From: Nodularia sp. NIES-3585
GTDB lineage: Bacteria > Cyanobacteriota > Cyanobacteriia > Cyanobacteriales > Nostocaceae
NCBI RefSeq assembly: GCF_002218065.1
Contig: NZ_BDUB01000001.1
Coordinates: 1,499,567 to 1,563,566, forward strand
Length of the DNA stretch: 64,000 bases
Direction of reading: 5' to 3'
Under the pieces are notes generated by a model. That model had not been told where the DNA came from. It did not search any database and saw only the letters and a list, made by a program, of their open reading frames with translations. Numbering within the stretch: the stretch's first letter is position 1; each line of letters starts with the position of its first letter. A program made the translations under genes and the position numbers. Positions 27,264 through 35,438 of this stretch are shown in pieces.

Positions 27264-28551
27264 AAATTATAGTTCCGTCAGCAATTACCGCATTTTTCAG
27301 CACAACAACAATACCACTGCGGATGTAGAAGCCTTGATTTTCCCGTTCTGCTTCTTGTACGTTATCTTTATTGATAATTTTCACATCATGACCGATGCGG
27401 GCATTCTTATCAATAATGGCACGACGAATCAGCGTATCCGTACCAATACCTACGGGAATGTCTCCTTTTTCTAAGGTACATTGACGTTCCACAAAAGGTT
27501 GATAAAAATCTGCCCCCATGAGTAGAGATTCTTCGATCACACAGCCAGCTTCAATGCGCGATCGCACTCCCAAAACTGAATGCTGAATCCGGCAATCTTT
27601 CAAAATACAACCTTCGCCCACAATCGATTCTGTGACATGGCAACTTAAAAGTTTACTCGGTGGTAAATAACGAGCGCGAGTATAAATTGGGGCTTCTTCA
27701 TCGTAAAAACTAAAGGGGGGTAAAGGTTGTTTTGTTAAAGCTAAATTGGCGTGATAAAAAGCTTCGATTGTCCCGATGTCTTCCCAGTAATCATCAAACA
27801 AGTAAGCTTGGACATTGTGATCTTTGCTAGCATCAGGAATAATTTCTTTACCAAAATCGGTACTTTCTAAAGAATCCTTGAGTAACTTGATCAGAACATC
27901 TTTTTTAAAGACATAAATCCCCATTGAGGCGATGTAGGGCTGTAATTTCGCTTGTTCTGGCGATAATCCCAGCACGCTAGTATCGACGCGCATCCGATCT
28001 AATTCATCGCCCTTGGGCTTTTCGCTAAAGTCAATCACCCTACCGGACTGGTCTATTTTCATTAAACCAAAGTCCGAAGCGCGGCTTTTATCTATAGGGA
28101 TAACCGAAAGAGTAATATCAGCCCCCGTTTCCCTGTGGCGTTGAATAAACTGGCGATAATCCATGCGGTATAGGTGATCTCCGGAGAGAATCAAATACTC
28201 GTCCGCATCCCATTCGTTCAACAGCCATAGATACTGACGCACAGCATCAGCCGTACCTTGGAACCAATTGGGGTTTTCTGGCGTTTGCTGTGCAGCTAGC
28301 ACTTCCACAAACCCTTCGTTAAAACCGGTAAAATTATAGGTACGGGCTATGTGCCGATTCAGGGACGCTGAGTTAAATTGTGTCAGGACATAGATTTTGA
28401 ATATCTCTGAATTGATACAATTACTGACAGGAATATCTATCAAACGGTACTTACCAGCCACTGGTACTGCTGGTTTAGCACGTAGTTTTGTTAGAGGATA
28501 GAGGCGAGTACCCGCGCCACCACCGAGAATGATTGCTAATACTTTTTTCAC
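27262..28551 (-). CDS. glgC: Glucose-1-phosphate adenylyltransferase (ADP-glucose pyrophosphorylase)
   Basis: 429 residues, full length for the cyanobacterial enzyme that makes ADP-glucose from glucose-1-phosphate and ATP, the committed step of glycogen synthesis. The pyrophosphorylase motif is [21 protein letters not shown], then [27 protein letters not shown] with the catalytic Asp and FSEKPKG. The C-terminal left-handed beta-helix carries [21 protein letters not shown] and the allosteric (3-PGA) lysine region near the end. Its stop codon lies inside an STRR array. The upstream 340 bases hold its promoter; I could not define boxes. Confidence 0.96.
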   Translation of the reverse strand: MKKVLAIILGGGAGTRLYPLTKLRAKPAVPVAGKYRLIDIPVSNCINSEIFKIYVLTQFNSASLNRHIARTYNFTGFNEGFVEVLAAQQTPENPNWFQGTADAVRQYLWLLNEWDADEYLILSGDHLYRMDYRQFIQRHRETGADITLSVIPIDKSRASDFGLMKIDQSGRVIDFSEKPKGDELDRMRVDTSVLGLSPEQAKLQPYIASMGIYVFKKDVLIKLLKDSLESTDFGKEIIPDASKDHNVQAYLFDDYWEDIGTIEAFYHANLALTKQPLPPFSFYDEEAPIYTRARYLPPSKLLSCHVTESIVGEGCILKDCRIQHSVLGVRSRIEAGCVIEESLLMGADFYQPFVERQCTLEKGDIPVGIGTDTLIRRAIIDKNARIGHDVKIINKDNVQEAERENQGFYIRSGIVVVLKNAVIADGTII

Positions 28552-28886
28552 AAGATTTCTCCGAACTGCCTTTCAACTCTCACCTTCAGTTTAGGACTGT
28601 CTGAGACTACTGGTAAGGGGGGATCACAGATTAATCATTAGCCAAGTTGACAAAATGCTGTGAGTCATGGATGATTTCTCGAAGAGAATGTAACAAATTC
28701 AACCATAAATTAATTAGCATCGGCGATACTGCTATGACTCTGTATATACTCAAAACTATTGAGACTAGGGTTGTTGACTATTTATTTAGTCAAACTAGCT
28801 ACAAGTAATTTTAGAGACATATCACCGCTACTGCACTCAGGGTGAGATGTTGTTCAAATTCTGAAATTACCCAGATTTTTTAGTTG
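28552..28886. other. glgC upstream region
   Basis: About 335 bases without an open frame. It should contain the glgC promoter and leader. I see no riboswitch-like or NtcA-type motif that I can defend. Confidence 0.4.
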
Positions 28887-29040
28887 ATTAGGGAACACCA
28901 AAAAATTAATTACCCAAAAATTGTAGTCGGGGAAAGCGATCGCGTAACCCACGATAAATTTAAGGGATAGTGGTGGGTTACGGACTATCGTCCTCACCCA
29001 CCCTACAAATTGGGGATTTTATTCCTTGGAAGTCCCTTAA
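28887..29040. mobile_element. Complete MITE with TTAGGGA terminal inverted repeats
   Basis: The left end TTAGGGAACACCAAAAAATT... and the right end, read on the opposite strand as TAAGGGACTTCCAAGGAATA..., are imperfect inverted repeats of about 34 bases. Inside lie a HIP1 site, the GTAACCCACGA/GGTGGGTTAC pair and a GGACTATCGTCCT hairpin. A left-truncated copy is at 12514-12613 and a solo left end at 15100-15132. It has no coding capacity. Confidence 0.7.
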
Positions 29041-29249
29041 CCAAAGGTTCTGATAATTCATCAGCTCACCCTGAGTCAAAATGGCAGGCAATTTTTAACC
29101 CAGTCCACAACCAAACTATCAAAATTTTTAATTTTGATAACCCATCTTCATACATAGTTATGGCAAAGGTGATGTCACACGTAGATTTAATTTCCGGAGA
29201 TGAGCAATAACGAATAGCCTTGAGAGATTGTCTATCATCAGTGAGAGAT

Positions 29250-29712
29250 TTGACACTCCCCGCGATAAATCGACAGGGATTCTTGGTTCAACGAAACCAC
29301 TTAACCTAGAGTCCTTTCGTCATCTAAACCAGAGGTGGGATTCTCCCCAAGCGTTAATTCGGGTATGCCCTACCCTATTTGCATGAGTGCAAGTCCTGTT
29401 TGGTTTGAAACAAATTGTTTCAAAATACTGATTCGTCTAGCCCCTATGAATCTTTTACCTACTGCTAGGAAGAAACTAGAACAATGCAGTAGAACCGCAT
29501 AGATGAGGCAGTGCGGTCTTGGGGTTTCCCCAATTAGAGCAACTGCCGTTCAATTATCAAGGTATGGCTAACGCCACGCTAGCGCTAACAGTGCTTTGTC
29601 TTTCGACAGCTAGGTTTTTTAAGTGGTTAATTACCTTTCCACTACAATTAGTATAACAGCATCTTAGTGCATTAATAAATTAAAAGCCGTCGTAGAACGA
29701 CGGGGCTTTAAA
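29250..29712 (-). mobile_element. IS200/IS605-type non-autonomous element lacking tnpB
   Basis: Read on the minus strand, the left end has the hairpin of AAAGCCCCGTCGTTCTACGA (29683-29710) and the right end has AGAATCCC...GGGGAGTGTCAA with a CGAT/ATCG stem (29251-29280), both typical of cyanobacterial IS605/TnpB elements. About 400 bases between them hold no open frame but contain strong hairpins (GGGGAAACCCC near 29525; GTAGGG...CCCTAC near 29370; AAACAATTTGTTT). Size and ends suggest a derivative that has lost its nuclease gene yet keeps the structured end region where an omegaRNA would be encoded. Confidence 0.6.
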
Positions 29713-29777
29713 CCCAATTTTTCGGTAAATTAGCCAATATTTGCCACAATCACTCCTGAAGGCATAAAAATTAATTC

Positions 29778-31223
29778 ATGCAAATTCAAACACCAGACTG
29801 GGTTAAGCACGCTGTTTTCTACCAAATCTTCCCAGATCGCTTTGCCAGAAGCAAACATCCTCACAAACGACTGTTACATGATGCGCGTTGGGAAGATTGG
29901 GACGCTATGCCCACACTCCAAGGTTACAAAGGCGGGGATTTATGGGGGATTATTGAAGAATTAGACTATATCCAAGGTTTAGGGATTAACGCTATTTACT
30001 TTACTCCCATTTTTCAATCCGCCAGTAATCACCGCTATCACACCCACGATTATTATCAGGTTGATCCATTGTTGGGAGGTAATGAAGCTTTTAAACAATT
30101 CCTAGACGCAGCCCATGAACGAAATATCAAAGTTGTGCTGGATGGGGTATTTAACCACGCGAGTCGGGGCTTGTTCTTTTTTCACGATGTCTTAGAAAAT
30201 GGCCCTCGTTCCCCTTGGGTGGACTGGTTCAAAATTACAGGTTGGCCGCTTGCGCCTTACACCGGGGAGTTACCCGCCAACTACGAAGGTTGGGCAGGAA
30301 ATCGGGCTTTGCCAGTATTTAACCATGACAATCCCGAAGTGCGGGAATATATCATGGAAATTGGCGAATATTGGATTAAATTCGGCATTGATGGTTGGCG
30401 GTTAGATGTGCCGTTTGAAGTAAAAACACCGGGTTTTTGGCAAGAATTCCGCGATCGCGTCAAAGCCATTAATCCCGAAGCCTATATTGTCGGCGAAGTT
30501 TGGGGAGATTCGCGGGAATGGCTGGATGGGACTCAATTTGATGGGGTGATGAATTACTTATTTACTGGACTGACAATTGCCTTTACCGCAGGCGATCGCG
30601 TAGTTTTAGAACAAGTGCAAACCCGCGACTATCAACCCTACCCACCTTTATTTGCTACCGAATACGCTGCCAAAATTCAAGAATTACTACAACTTTACCC
30701 CTGGGAAATTCAACTAACTCAACTCAATTTACTCGCCAGCCACGATACAGCCAGATTAATTACCATTGCTGACGGCGATCAAGCTAGTGTGGAATTAGCA
30801 ACTTTACTCTTACTCACCTTTCCTGGTGCGCCTAGTATCTATTATGGTGACGAAGTGGGTTTACCTGGGGCAATAGATCCCGACTCCCGGCGTGGCTTTC
30901 CCTCAGAAGCTAATTGGAATCAAGACATCCTCAACACGCATCGCCAATTAATTGCCCTGCGCCACAAATACCCAGCTTTGCGTGCAGGCGATTACAAAAT
31001 TCTCTTCGCCCAGGGAGAACTGTATATTTTTAGCCGCACTTTAGGCACAGAGGAATTAATTATTGCCGTTAACGCTGGTACAGCAAGTTCAACAGCAAAT
31101 CTAGACGCAGCAAGTTTGCATACTCAATCCCACAAGCTATTATATGGAACTGCGGAATTTGAGTGGCATAGTACGCAGCTTTGCTTAACTCTTCCCCCAC
31201 GCGCTGGCTGTATTCTGGGATAG
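29778..31223 (+). CDS. GH13 alpha-amylase family glycosidase (neopullulanase/cyclomaltodextrinase-like)
   Basis: This 481-residue (beta/alpha)8 barrel enzyme has the conserved GH13 regions: DGVFNHA, GWRLDVPFE with the nucleophile Asp, IVGEVWGDS with the acid/base Glu, and LLASHDTARL with the third Asp. The N-terminal AVFYQIFPDRFARS is typical of the neopullulanase/maltogenic group. No signal peptide is present, so it should work in the cytoplasm on glycogen-derived oligosaccharides or maltodextrins. The extra N-terminal domain of classical CDases is absent. With glgC upstream it suits glycogen turnover. Confidence 0.9.
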   Translation: MQIQTPDWVKHAVFYQIFPDRFARSKHPHKRLLHDARWEDWDAMPTLQGYKGGDLWGIIEELDYIQGLGINAIYFTPIFQSASNHRYHTHDYYQVDPLLGGNEAFKQFLDAAHERNIKVVLDGVFNHASRGLFFFHDVLENGPRSPWVDWFKITGWPLAPYTGELPANYEGWAGNRALPVFNHDNPEVREYIMEIGEYWIKFGIDGWRLDVPFEVKTPGFWQEFRDRVKAINPEAYIVGEVWGDSREWLDGTQFDGVMNYLFTGLTIAFTAGDRVVLEQVQTRDYQPYPPLFATEYAAKIQELLQLYPWEIQLTQLNLLASHDTARLITIADGDQASVELATLLLLTFPGAPSIYYGDEVGLPGAIDPDSRRGFPSEANWNQDILNTHRQLIALRHKYPALRAGDYKILFAQGELYIFSRTLGTEELIIAVNAGTASSTANLDAASLHTQSHKLLYGTAEFEWHSTQLCLTLPPRAGCILG

Positions 31224-31227
31224 GCTT

Positions 31228-31647
31228 TTATCTGCCAGCAACCATTGCTGGCATCAATATCTGATCAATAACATGAATTACGCCATTGTCGGCAATTATG
31301 TCGGTGTTGAGGATATGAGCATCATTCACCTTGATCACACCCTGATCAGAATCAATCGCCACCACTGATCCTTCCAGAGTTGGTACTTCTTCAATTTGCT
31401 GCAAATCTTCAAACCTAACATCCCCAAAAGCAACATGATACATTAATATCTTTTTAAGCTTGGGGATGTCTTGCATGAGTGAATAGAAAGTATCCGCTGG
31501 TAATTGTGCAAAAGCATCATCAGTGGGTGCAAAAAGTGTGAGAGAACCTGGACTTTTGAGAGTTTCGATAATTTGTGCGGTAGTAGCCGCCTGGACTAGA
31601 ATTTTGAATTTTCCGGCATTAATAGCAGTTTCTACAATATCAGCCAT
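31228..31647 (-). CDS. Fasciclin (FAS1) domain protein
   Basis: I start at the ATG at 31647 (MADIVETAINAGKFKILVQA), giving 139 residues, which is one FAS1 domain; the frame extends to 31686 but the extra residues are not family-like. H1 motif: LTLFAPTDDAFAQLPADTF. H2-like ending: GVIHVIDQILMP. FAS1 proteins act in adhesion or surface association; cyanobacterial single-domain versions are often without a signal peptide, as here. It is convergent with the GH13 gene, with five bases between stops. Confidence 0.88.
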   Translation of the reverse strand: MADIVETAINAGKFKILVQAATTAQIIETLKSPGSLTLFAPTDDAFAQLPADTFYSLMQDIPKLKKILMYHVAFGDVRFEDLQQIEEVPTLEGSVVAIDSDQGVIKVNDAHILNTDIIADNGVIHVIDQILMPAMVAGR

Positions 31648-31793
31648 AAATTTGGATTGATTCCTTAATTTCTGCACACAACTCACTTATAGGGTCAAGC
31701 AGAACTGCTAGCCTCTATCAACAGAGACAAAAATACAAACCAATAAACTCTCAGTGCTGCTAAACTGGGGAGTGACATCATGAACCACTGACT

Positions 31794-32033
31794 ATGCTAA
31801 AGCGTTCTAAGTTCGAGACAACTCAATCTCAAATCATGTACCGTTCTGAGGAATTGATTAGTGCAGCTTCAAACCGCTACCGCATTACAGTTCAGGTGGC
31901 AAACCGTGCCAAGCGTCGGCGTTATGAAGACTTTGATAATCCATCGGAAGATGTCATGATGAAGCCAGTCCTGAGGGCAATTATCGAAATGTCCGATGAA
32001 CTGACCCAACCAGAAATCATTGGCGAACTATAA
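31794..32033 (+). CDS. rpoZ: RNA polymerase omega subunit
   Basis: This 79-residue protein starts [20 protein letters not shown] and contains the omega core [23 protein letters not shown] with [14 protein letters not shown]. It helps assemble and stabilise beta' in RNA polymerase and matches the length of cyanobacterial omega. The following hypothetical begins 16 bases after its stop, so the two are likely co-transcribed. Confidence 0.92.
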   Translation: MLKRSKFETTQSQIMYRSEELISAASNRYRITVQVANRAKRRRYEDFDNPSEDVMMKPVLRAIIEMSDELTQPEIIGEL

Positions 32034-32049
32034 TTAGACTTTTGCAAAG

Positions 32050-32655
32050 GTGAGGATGAGCAAAAATTTATCGTTCATTCCATCCCTACTTAAACCTGGG
32101 CCAACACTCACTGCTTTCATGGTGGTGGGTGCGCTAGTGTTGAGTTCAGGGATAGCTAAAATAATACCAAATAAGTTTTTTGGGATTCAACCTGCATTCG
32201 GGCAACGAATTAGCCCTGGAGACATCTGGCAGCAAGTGTACCAGCAATTACCCGACTTGCCAAAAGAAAATCAGTACAGCAGTATAGATACTGGACAAAT
32301 TGCCGAAGATAACACATTAGCCAGTCGCCTGATTACTTATCATATTTATAGAAAAGGACGCGCCCCAAACTATCGCCTAGATTGGAAACTAACTCTGGCT
32401 GATTATTTAGAAGCGAACGAAATAATGTATCATAATTCCTATCCTGGTAACGATACATTACAGCAAAATCCTTTAGAAGGCGATCGCGCTGCCATAGCCA
32501 ACCTCAACCGCCAGCAGAGAAACACCCTAGTGCAAGTTTTAGCCGATATCTTCACTCCCAAACCTCAGAATAATCAGACACCCAGACGCGAAACAACACC
32601 AACTCCCACCCCACCACAACCACCCCAAAGAGGCGGTGCTGAACTTCTCAAATAA
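32050..32655 (+). CDS. Conserved cyanobacterial exported protein, function unknown
   Basis: 201 residues starting at GTG 32050 or ATG 32056. A hydrophobic segment (about 20-38) is followed by a soluble body with SPGDIWQQVYQQLPDLPKEN and NTLASRLITYHIYRKGRAPN and a Pro/Thr/Gln-rich tail. I recognise this as a cyanobacterial hypothetical with conserved placement but no known activity. The hydrophobic region ends in AFGQ, so cleavage and export are likely. It lies between rpoZ and the DUF1818 gene. Confidence 0.6.
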   Translation: MRMSKNLSFIPSLLKPGPTLTAFMVVGALVLSSGIAKIIPNKFFGIQPAFGQRISPGDIWQQVYQQLPDLPKENQYSSIDTGQIAEDNTLASRLITYHIYRKGRAPNYRLDWKLTLADYLEANEIMYHNSYPGNDTLQQNPLEGDRAAIANLNRQQRNTLVQVLADIFTPKPQNNQTPRRETTPTPTPPQPPQRGGAELLK

Positions 32656-32707
32656 AAAACCTCTTTGCGCCCCTTTGCGCTAACCTCCGCGCCCCTTTGC
32701 GTTTAAT

Positions 32708-33073
32708 ATGGAACATTTAATCAAAAGCGGACTGGGTTGGCGAATTGGCTGGAAACCCAACGCACCCGTATTCAAAGGATTAGTAGGAACAGATGATTGG
32801 GCAATAGAATTAACCCAAGCCGAGTTAAATGATTTTTGCAGGCTACTTGCACAGCTAGCAGACACCATGAAACAACTCGCAGATGAATTAATGGCAGAAG
32901 AGAAAATTGCCTGTGAAGCCGAAAGCGATTTATTATGGCTAGAAGTAGAAGGCTATCCCCACGCCTATAGTTTATGCTTAATCCTGAATACAGGAAGGGG
33001 TGTAGAAGGTAAATGGGATACCGTCGCAGTACCAGGTTTACTACAAGCATCTGGGATGCTGAAAGTTTTTTAA
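32708..33073 (+). CDS. DUF1818 family protein
   Basis: This 121-residue soluble protein has GLGWRIGWKPNAPVFKGLVG at the start, a central helix ELNDFCRLLAQLADTMKQL and ends with GRGVEGKWDTVAVPGLLQA. These are the features of DUF1818, a cyanobacterial and plastid-related family without assigned function. The pattern of the final segment (GVEG.W...AVP.LL) is the most conserved. It starts after a short CTTTGCGCCCC repeat and precedes tRNA-Pro. Confidence 0.75.
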   Translation: MEHLIKSGLGWRIGWKPNAPVFKGLVGTDDWAIELTQAELNDFCRLLAQLADTMKQLADELMAEEKIACEAESDLLWLEVEGYPHAYSLCLILNTGRGVEGKWDTVAVPGLLQASGMLKVF

Positions 33074-33123
33074 ATTAACCCCTTGATTATTTTAAAACTT
33101 TGCAGTATGATAATAATTCTGAC

Positions 33124-33197
33124 CGGGGCGTAGCGCAGCTTGGTAGCGTGCCACTTTGGGGTAGTGGAGGTCGTGGGTTCGAATCCCGCCGCTCCGA
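33124..33197 (+). tRNA. tRNA-Pro (GGG)
   Basis: The cloverleaf folds by eye. The acceptor CGGGGCG pairs with CGCTCCG (one G-U) and A is the discriminator. The D-arm is GCGC...GCGT-like. The anticodon stem CCACT/AGTGG carries loop TTGGGGT, placing GGG at positions 34-36. The T-arm is GTGGG/CCCGC with TTCGAAT. The 3' CCA is not encoded. A rho-independent terminator follows. Confidence 0.93.
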
Positions 33198-33212
33198 TAG
33201 ACAAAAGACCCT

Positions 33213-33250
33213 GCCCGCTAGTCTTTAAATCAAAGATTAGCGGGCTTTTC
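33213..33250 (+). terminator. Rho-independent terminator after tRNA-Pro
   Basis: GCCCGCTAGTCTTT pairs with AAAGATTAGCGGGC (one G-T wobble) around an AAATC loop and is followed by TTTTC. It directly follows the tRNA. Confidence 0.85.
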
Positions 33251-33401
33251 AATTTTTAAATTCTTCTGATTCACATTTTTGACACACACTACAAAATCTT
33301 TATCCTGTAAATCCTTAAATCCTGGATATCCTGATTCTGACAATGGCTAGTTTATAATTGAGCCAAGTGTAACTTTTCCATTTACCAAGGAGGAATCAGT
33401 C

Positions 33402-33617
33402 ATGAAGGGATGGGAAACTTTAGATGCAATAGAAAGACAACCTGATAAAGTAAGTGGAGCATGGGTATTTCGAGGAACAAGAGTTCCGGTGACTGCATTA
33501 TTTGAAAATTTGCGCGATGGTGCAACAGTAGATGAATTTTTGGAGTGGTTTCCACCTGTGCAAAGATCACAAATTGAAGCTGTACTTAATTATGAGCTTG
33601 AAGCATTAGCTGCTTAG
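33402..33617 (+). CDS. DUF433 antitoxin
   Basis: This 71-residue protein has SGAWVFRGTRVPVTALFENL, then DEFLEWFPPVQRSQIEAVL, the DUF433 helix-turn-helix-like fold. DUF433 proteins are usually antitoxins of PIN-type DUF5615 toxins, the family encoded two bases after its stop. A ribosome binding site AAGGAGG lies 11 bases upstream of the ATG. The AT-rich accessory island begins here. Confidence 0.88.
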   Translation: MKGWETLDAIERQPDKVSGAWVFRGTRVPVTALFENLRDGATVDEFLEWFPPVQRSQIEAVLNYELEALAA

Positions 33618-33619
33618 AT

Positions 33620-33940
33620 ATGAAAATTATTTTTGATCAGGGAACTCCAGTACCACTACGAAAATATTTAACATATCATTCTGTAACAACAACTTATGAA
33701 GAAGGATGGTCTAATTTATCAAATGGAGATTTACTAAAAGCTGCTGAAAATAAAGGATATCAAATACTTGTGACAACGGATCAGAATTTGCGTTATCAAC
33801 AGAATTTGAGCGAACGTCAAATTGCAATTGTGGTTTTACTGTCAACTTCATGGCCAAAAATTCGGACACAAGTTGATAAAATTTGTTCTATTATTAATAA
33901 CACTGAATTTTGTGATTATAAAGAAATCTCTATCATCTAG
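33620..33940 (+). CDS. DUF5615 PIN-like toxin
   Basis: 106 residues: MKIIFDQGTPVPLRKYL carries the first acidic residue of the PIN-like active site, LLKAAENKGYQILVTTDQNL holds the second Asp cluster and IVVLLSTSWPKI closes the sheet. DUF5615 proteins are predicted ribonucleases of toxin-antitoxin systems. It is coupled to the DUF433 gene with a two-base gap. No further gene follows on this strand for 3 kb. Confidence 0.85.
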   Translation: MKIIFDQGTPVPLRKYLTYHSVTTTYEEGWSNLSNGDLLKAAENKGYQILVTTDQNLRYQQNLSERQIAIVVLLSTSWPKIRTQVDKICSIINNTEFCDYKEISII

Positions 33941-34056
33941 TTCAATTTATTAAGTGATATCTATAGCGATCATACCCATTACATAAGATTTTAAAATTTA
34001 CAGTATCTTAGTTGAAATCACATAGTCATATTATACATCTTTTATATTTCCAAAAA

Positions 34057-35430
34057 TCACCTACCAAATATTTGCTTAATTGCAGATTGCATCGCTAAAC
34101 GCCCATTTGCACTGCGCCAAGGTGGAATTATCATTAGTGCTTTTATTGCTAACAATATTCCCCAGGCTTTATACCAAATTTTATCACGTAGCCAATAGGA
34201 ATTAGCTATAGACATGATTAATATTCCTTTGGTTTCTACCGACTCTAATTCTGTCATCAATGACTTAGCCATATTGATATAAAAAACAGATTTTTCCTGA
34301 TTTTTTAAATATGAATAACATACAGATATATTCACAGCACAGACAGATTGATGTCCTTCAATATTGAGTTTATGTAATATTGTTGATGCTTGCTCAAAAT
34401 AAAATAAAGCTTCTTGATATTGTTTTAATTGATAACAATAAATTACACCCAAATCATTTAATAATTTAGCTTCTGTCCATTTATCACCAATATCCTGTGT
34501 AGCTATCAAAGCTTCTTGAGAATATTTTAGAGCTTGATCACATTGTTTTAACATCATATAGCATTTCCCTATGTTTTCTAATATTGCAGCCTGACGACGT
34601 TTATCATTATTTTTTTGACAAATAGCAAGTTGACGGAAAAGATATGTTAATGATTTATTGTACTGACCACGATTGAAATATATTGTAGTTATATGATCAA
34701 TAGACAAACTTTCCAGTTCCTGGTTATCCAGTTGATAAGCTTCTTCTAAAGCATCTTCTAAATAATGTAATCCTTTTTGTTGATAATTATACTTACCTTG
34801 ATTTAGTCCTAAGAAATAAAACACATATCCTAAATTGCGTAGAGCATAACCTTTTTGTTCATCATCACAAATTTCATTAGCAATATCTAATTGTTTCTGA
34901 AAAGAGGCGATCGCCCCATCAAAATTATAATTAATATATTGTATATTTCCCAAACCACCTAAAGCAAATGCTTCTGCTTGGCGATTATTTATTAACTTAG
35001 CGAGATTAAGTAATTTTTGATAGTAAATCCGAGACTGATTATAATCACTAAGATTATAAAAAGCTCTACCTAATCCATATAAACAAATAATATCTTGTTC
35101 ATCATTTAATTTACCTAAAAGTTGTTGATATAATTCAATTTGTTTTCGATAGTAACCCCAAATCCGTAATTGTTCATGAAGTTCTTTAGAAGAATAACAA
35201 AAAGATAAAACCTGTCCAGCTTTTTGCCATTCTGCAACCTCACATAAATGATGGAAAACTTGCAAATAGCGATTTATTTTTTGCAAATTGTTCGCATTTT
35301 CTGGTGGTTCATCTTCCAAAGTGAGGAAATATTCAATAGCAGTATAATTATCAAGTTGATTCAAAGAAACAACCTCAAAATCAATTTCTAAAGCTTGAAA
35401 TAACTGGTTACTTTTAGTTAAATAGGACAT
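34057..35430 (-). CDS. TPR-repeat protein, partner of NB-ARC ATPase
   Basis: This 457-residue protein is built of tetratricopeptide-type helical repeats from about residue 90 to 400, for example QAEAFALGGLGNIQYINYNF, RQAAILENIGKCYMMLKQCD and KWTEAKLLNDLGVIYCYQL. The spacing is that of the 40-residue TPR_12 (kinesin-light-chain-like) type. No enzymatic domain was recognised. It begins eight bases after the stop of the NB-ARC gene, so the pair forms one operon. Together they match a STAND/NLR protein whose sensor repeats are encoded separately. A trigger or partner specificity cannot be read from sequence. Confidence 0.8.
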   Translation of the reverse strand: MSYLTKSNQLFQALEIDFEVVSLNQLDNYTAIEYFLTLEDEPPENANNLQKINRYLQVFHHLCEVAEWQKAGQVLSFCYSSKELHEQLRIWGYYRKQIELYQQLLGKLNDEQDIICLYGLGRAFYNLSDYNQSRIYYQKLLNLAKLINNRQAEAFALGGLGNIQYINYNFDGAIASFQKQLDIANEICDDEQKGYALRNLGYVFYFLGLNQGKYNYQQKGLHYLEDALEEAYQLDNQELESLSIDHITTIYFNRGQYNKSLTYLFRQLAICQKNNDKRRQAAILENIGKCYMMLKQCDQALKYSQEALIATQDIGDKWTEAKLLNDLGVIYCYQLKQYQEALFYFEQASTILHKLNIEGHQSVCAVNISVCYSYLKNQEKSVFYINMAKSLMTELESVETKGILIMSIANSYWLRDKIWYKAWGILLAIKALMIIPPWRSANGRLAMQSAIKQIFGR

Positions 35431-35438
35431 GAGATAAA

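Noticed and set aside
29010-29210. 66-codon open frame on the plus strand
   Set aside because: It opens with TTG inside the right end of the MITE, and its first codons are repeat sequence. The remainder (ESKWQAIFNPVHNQTIKIFN) looks faintly protein-like and may be a gene scrap, but nothing supports expression.
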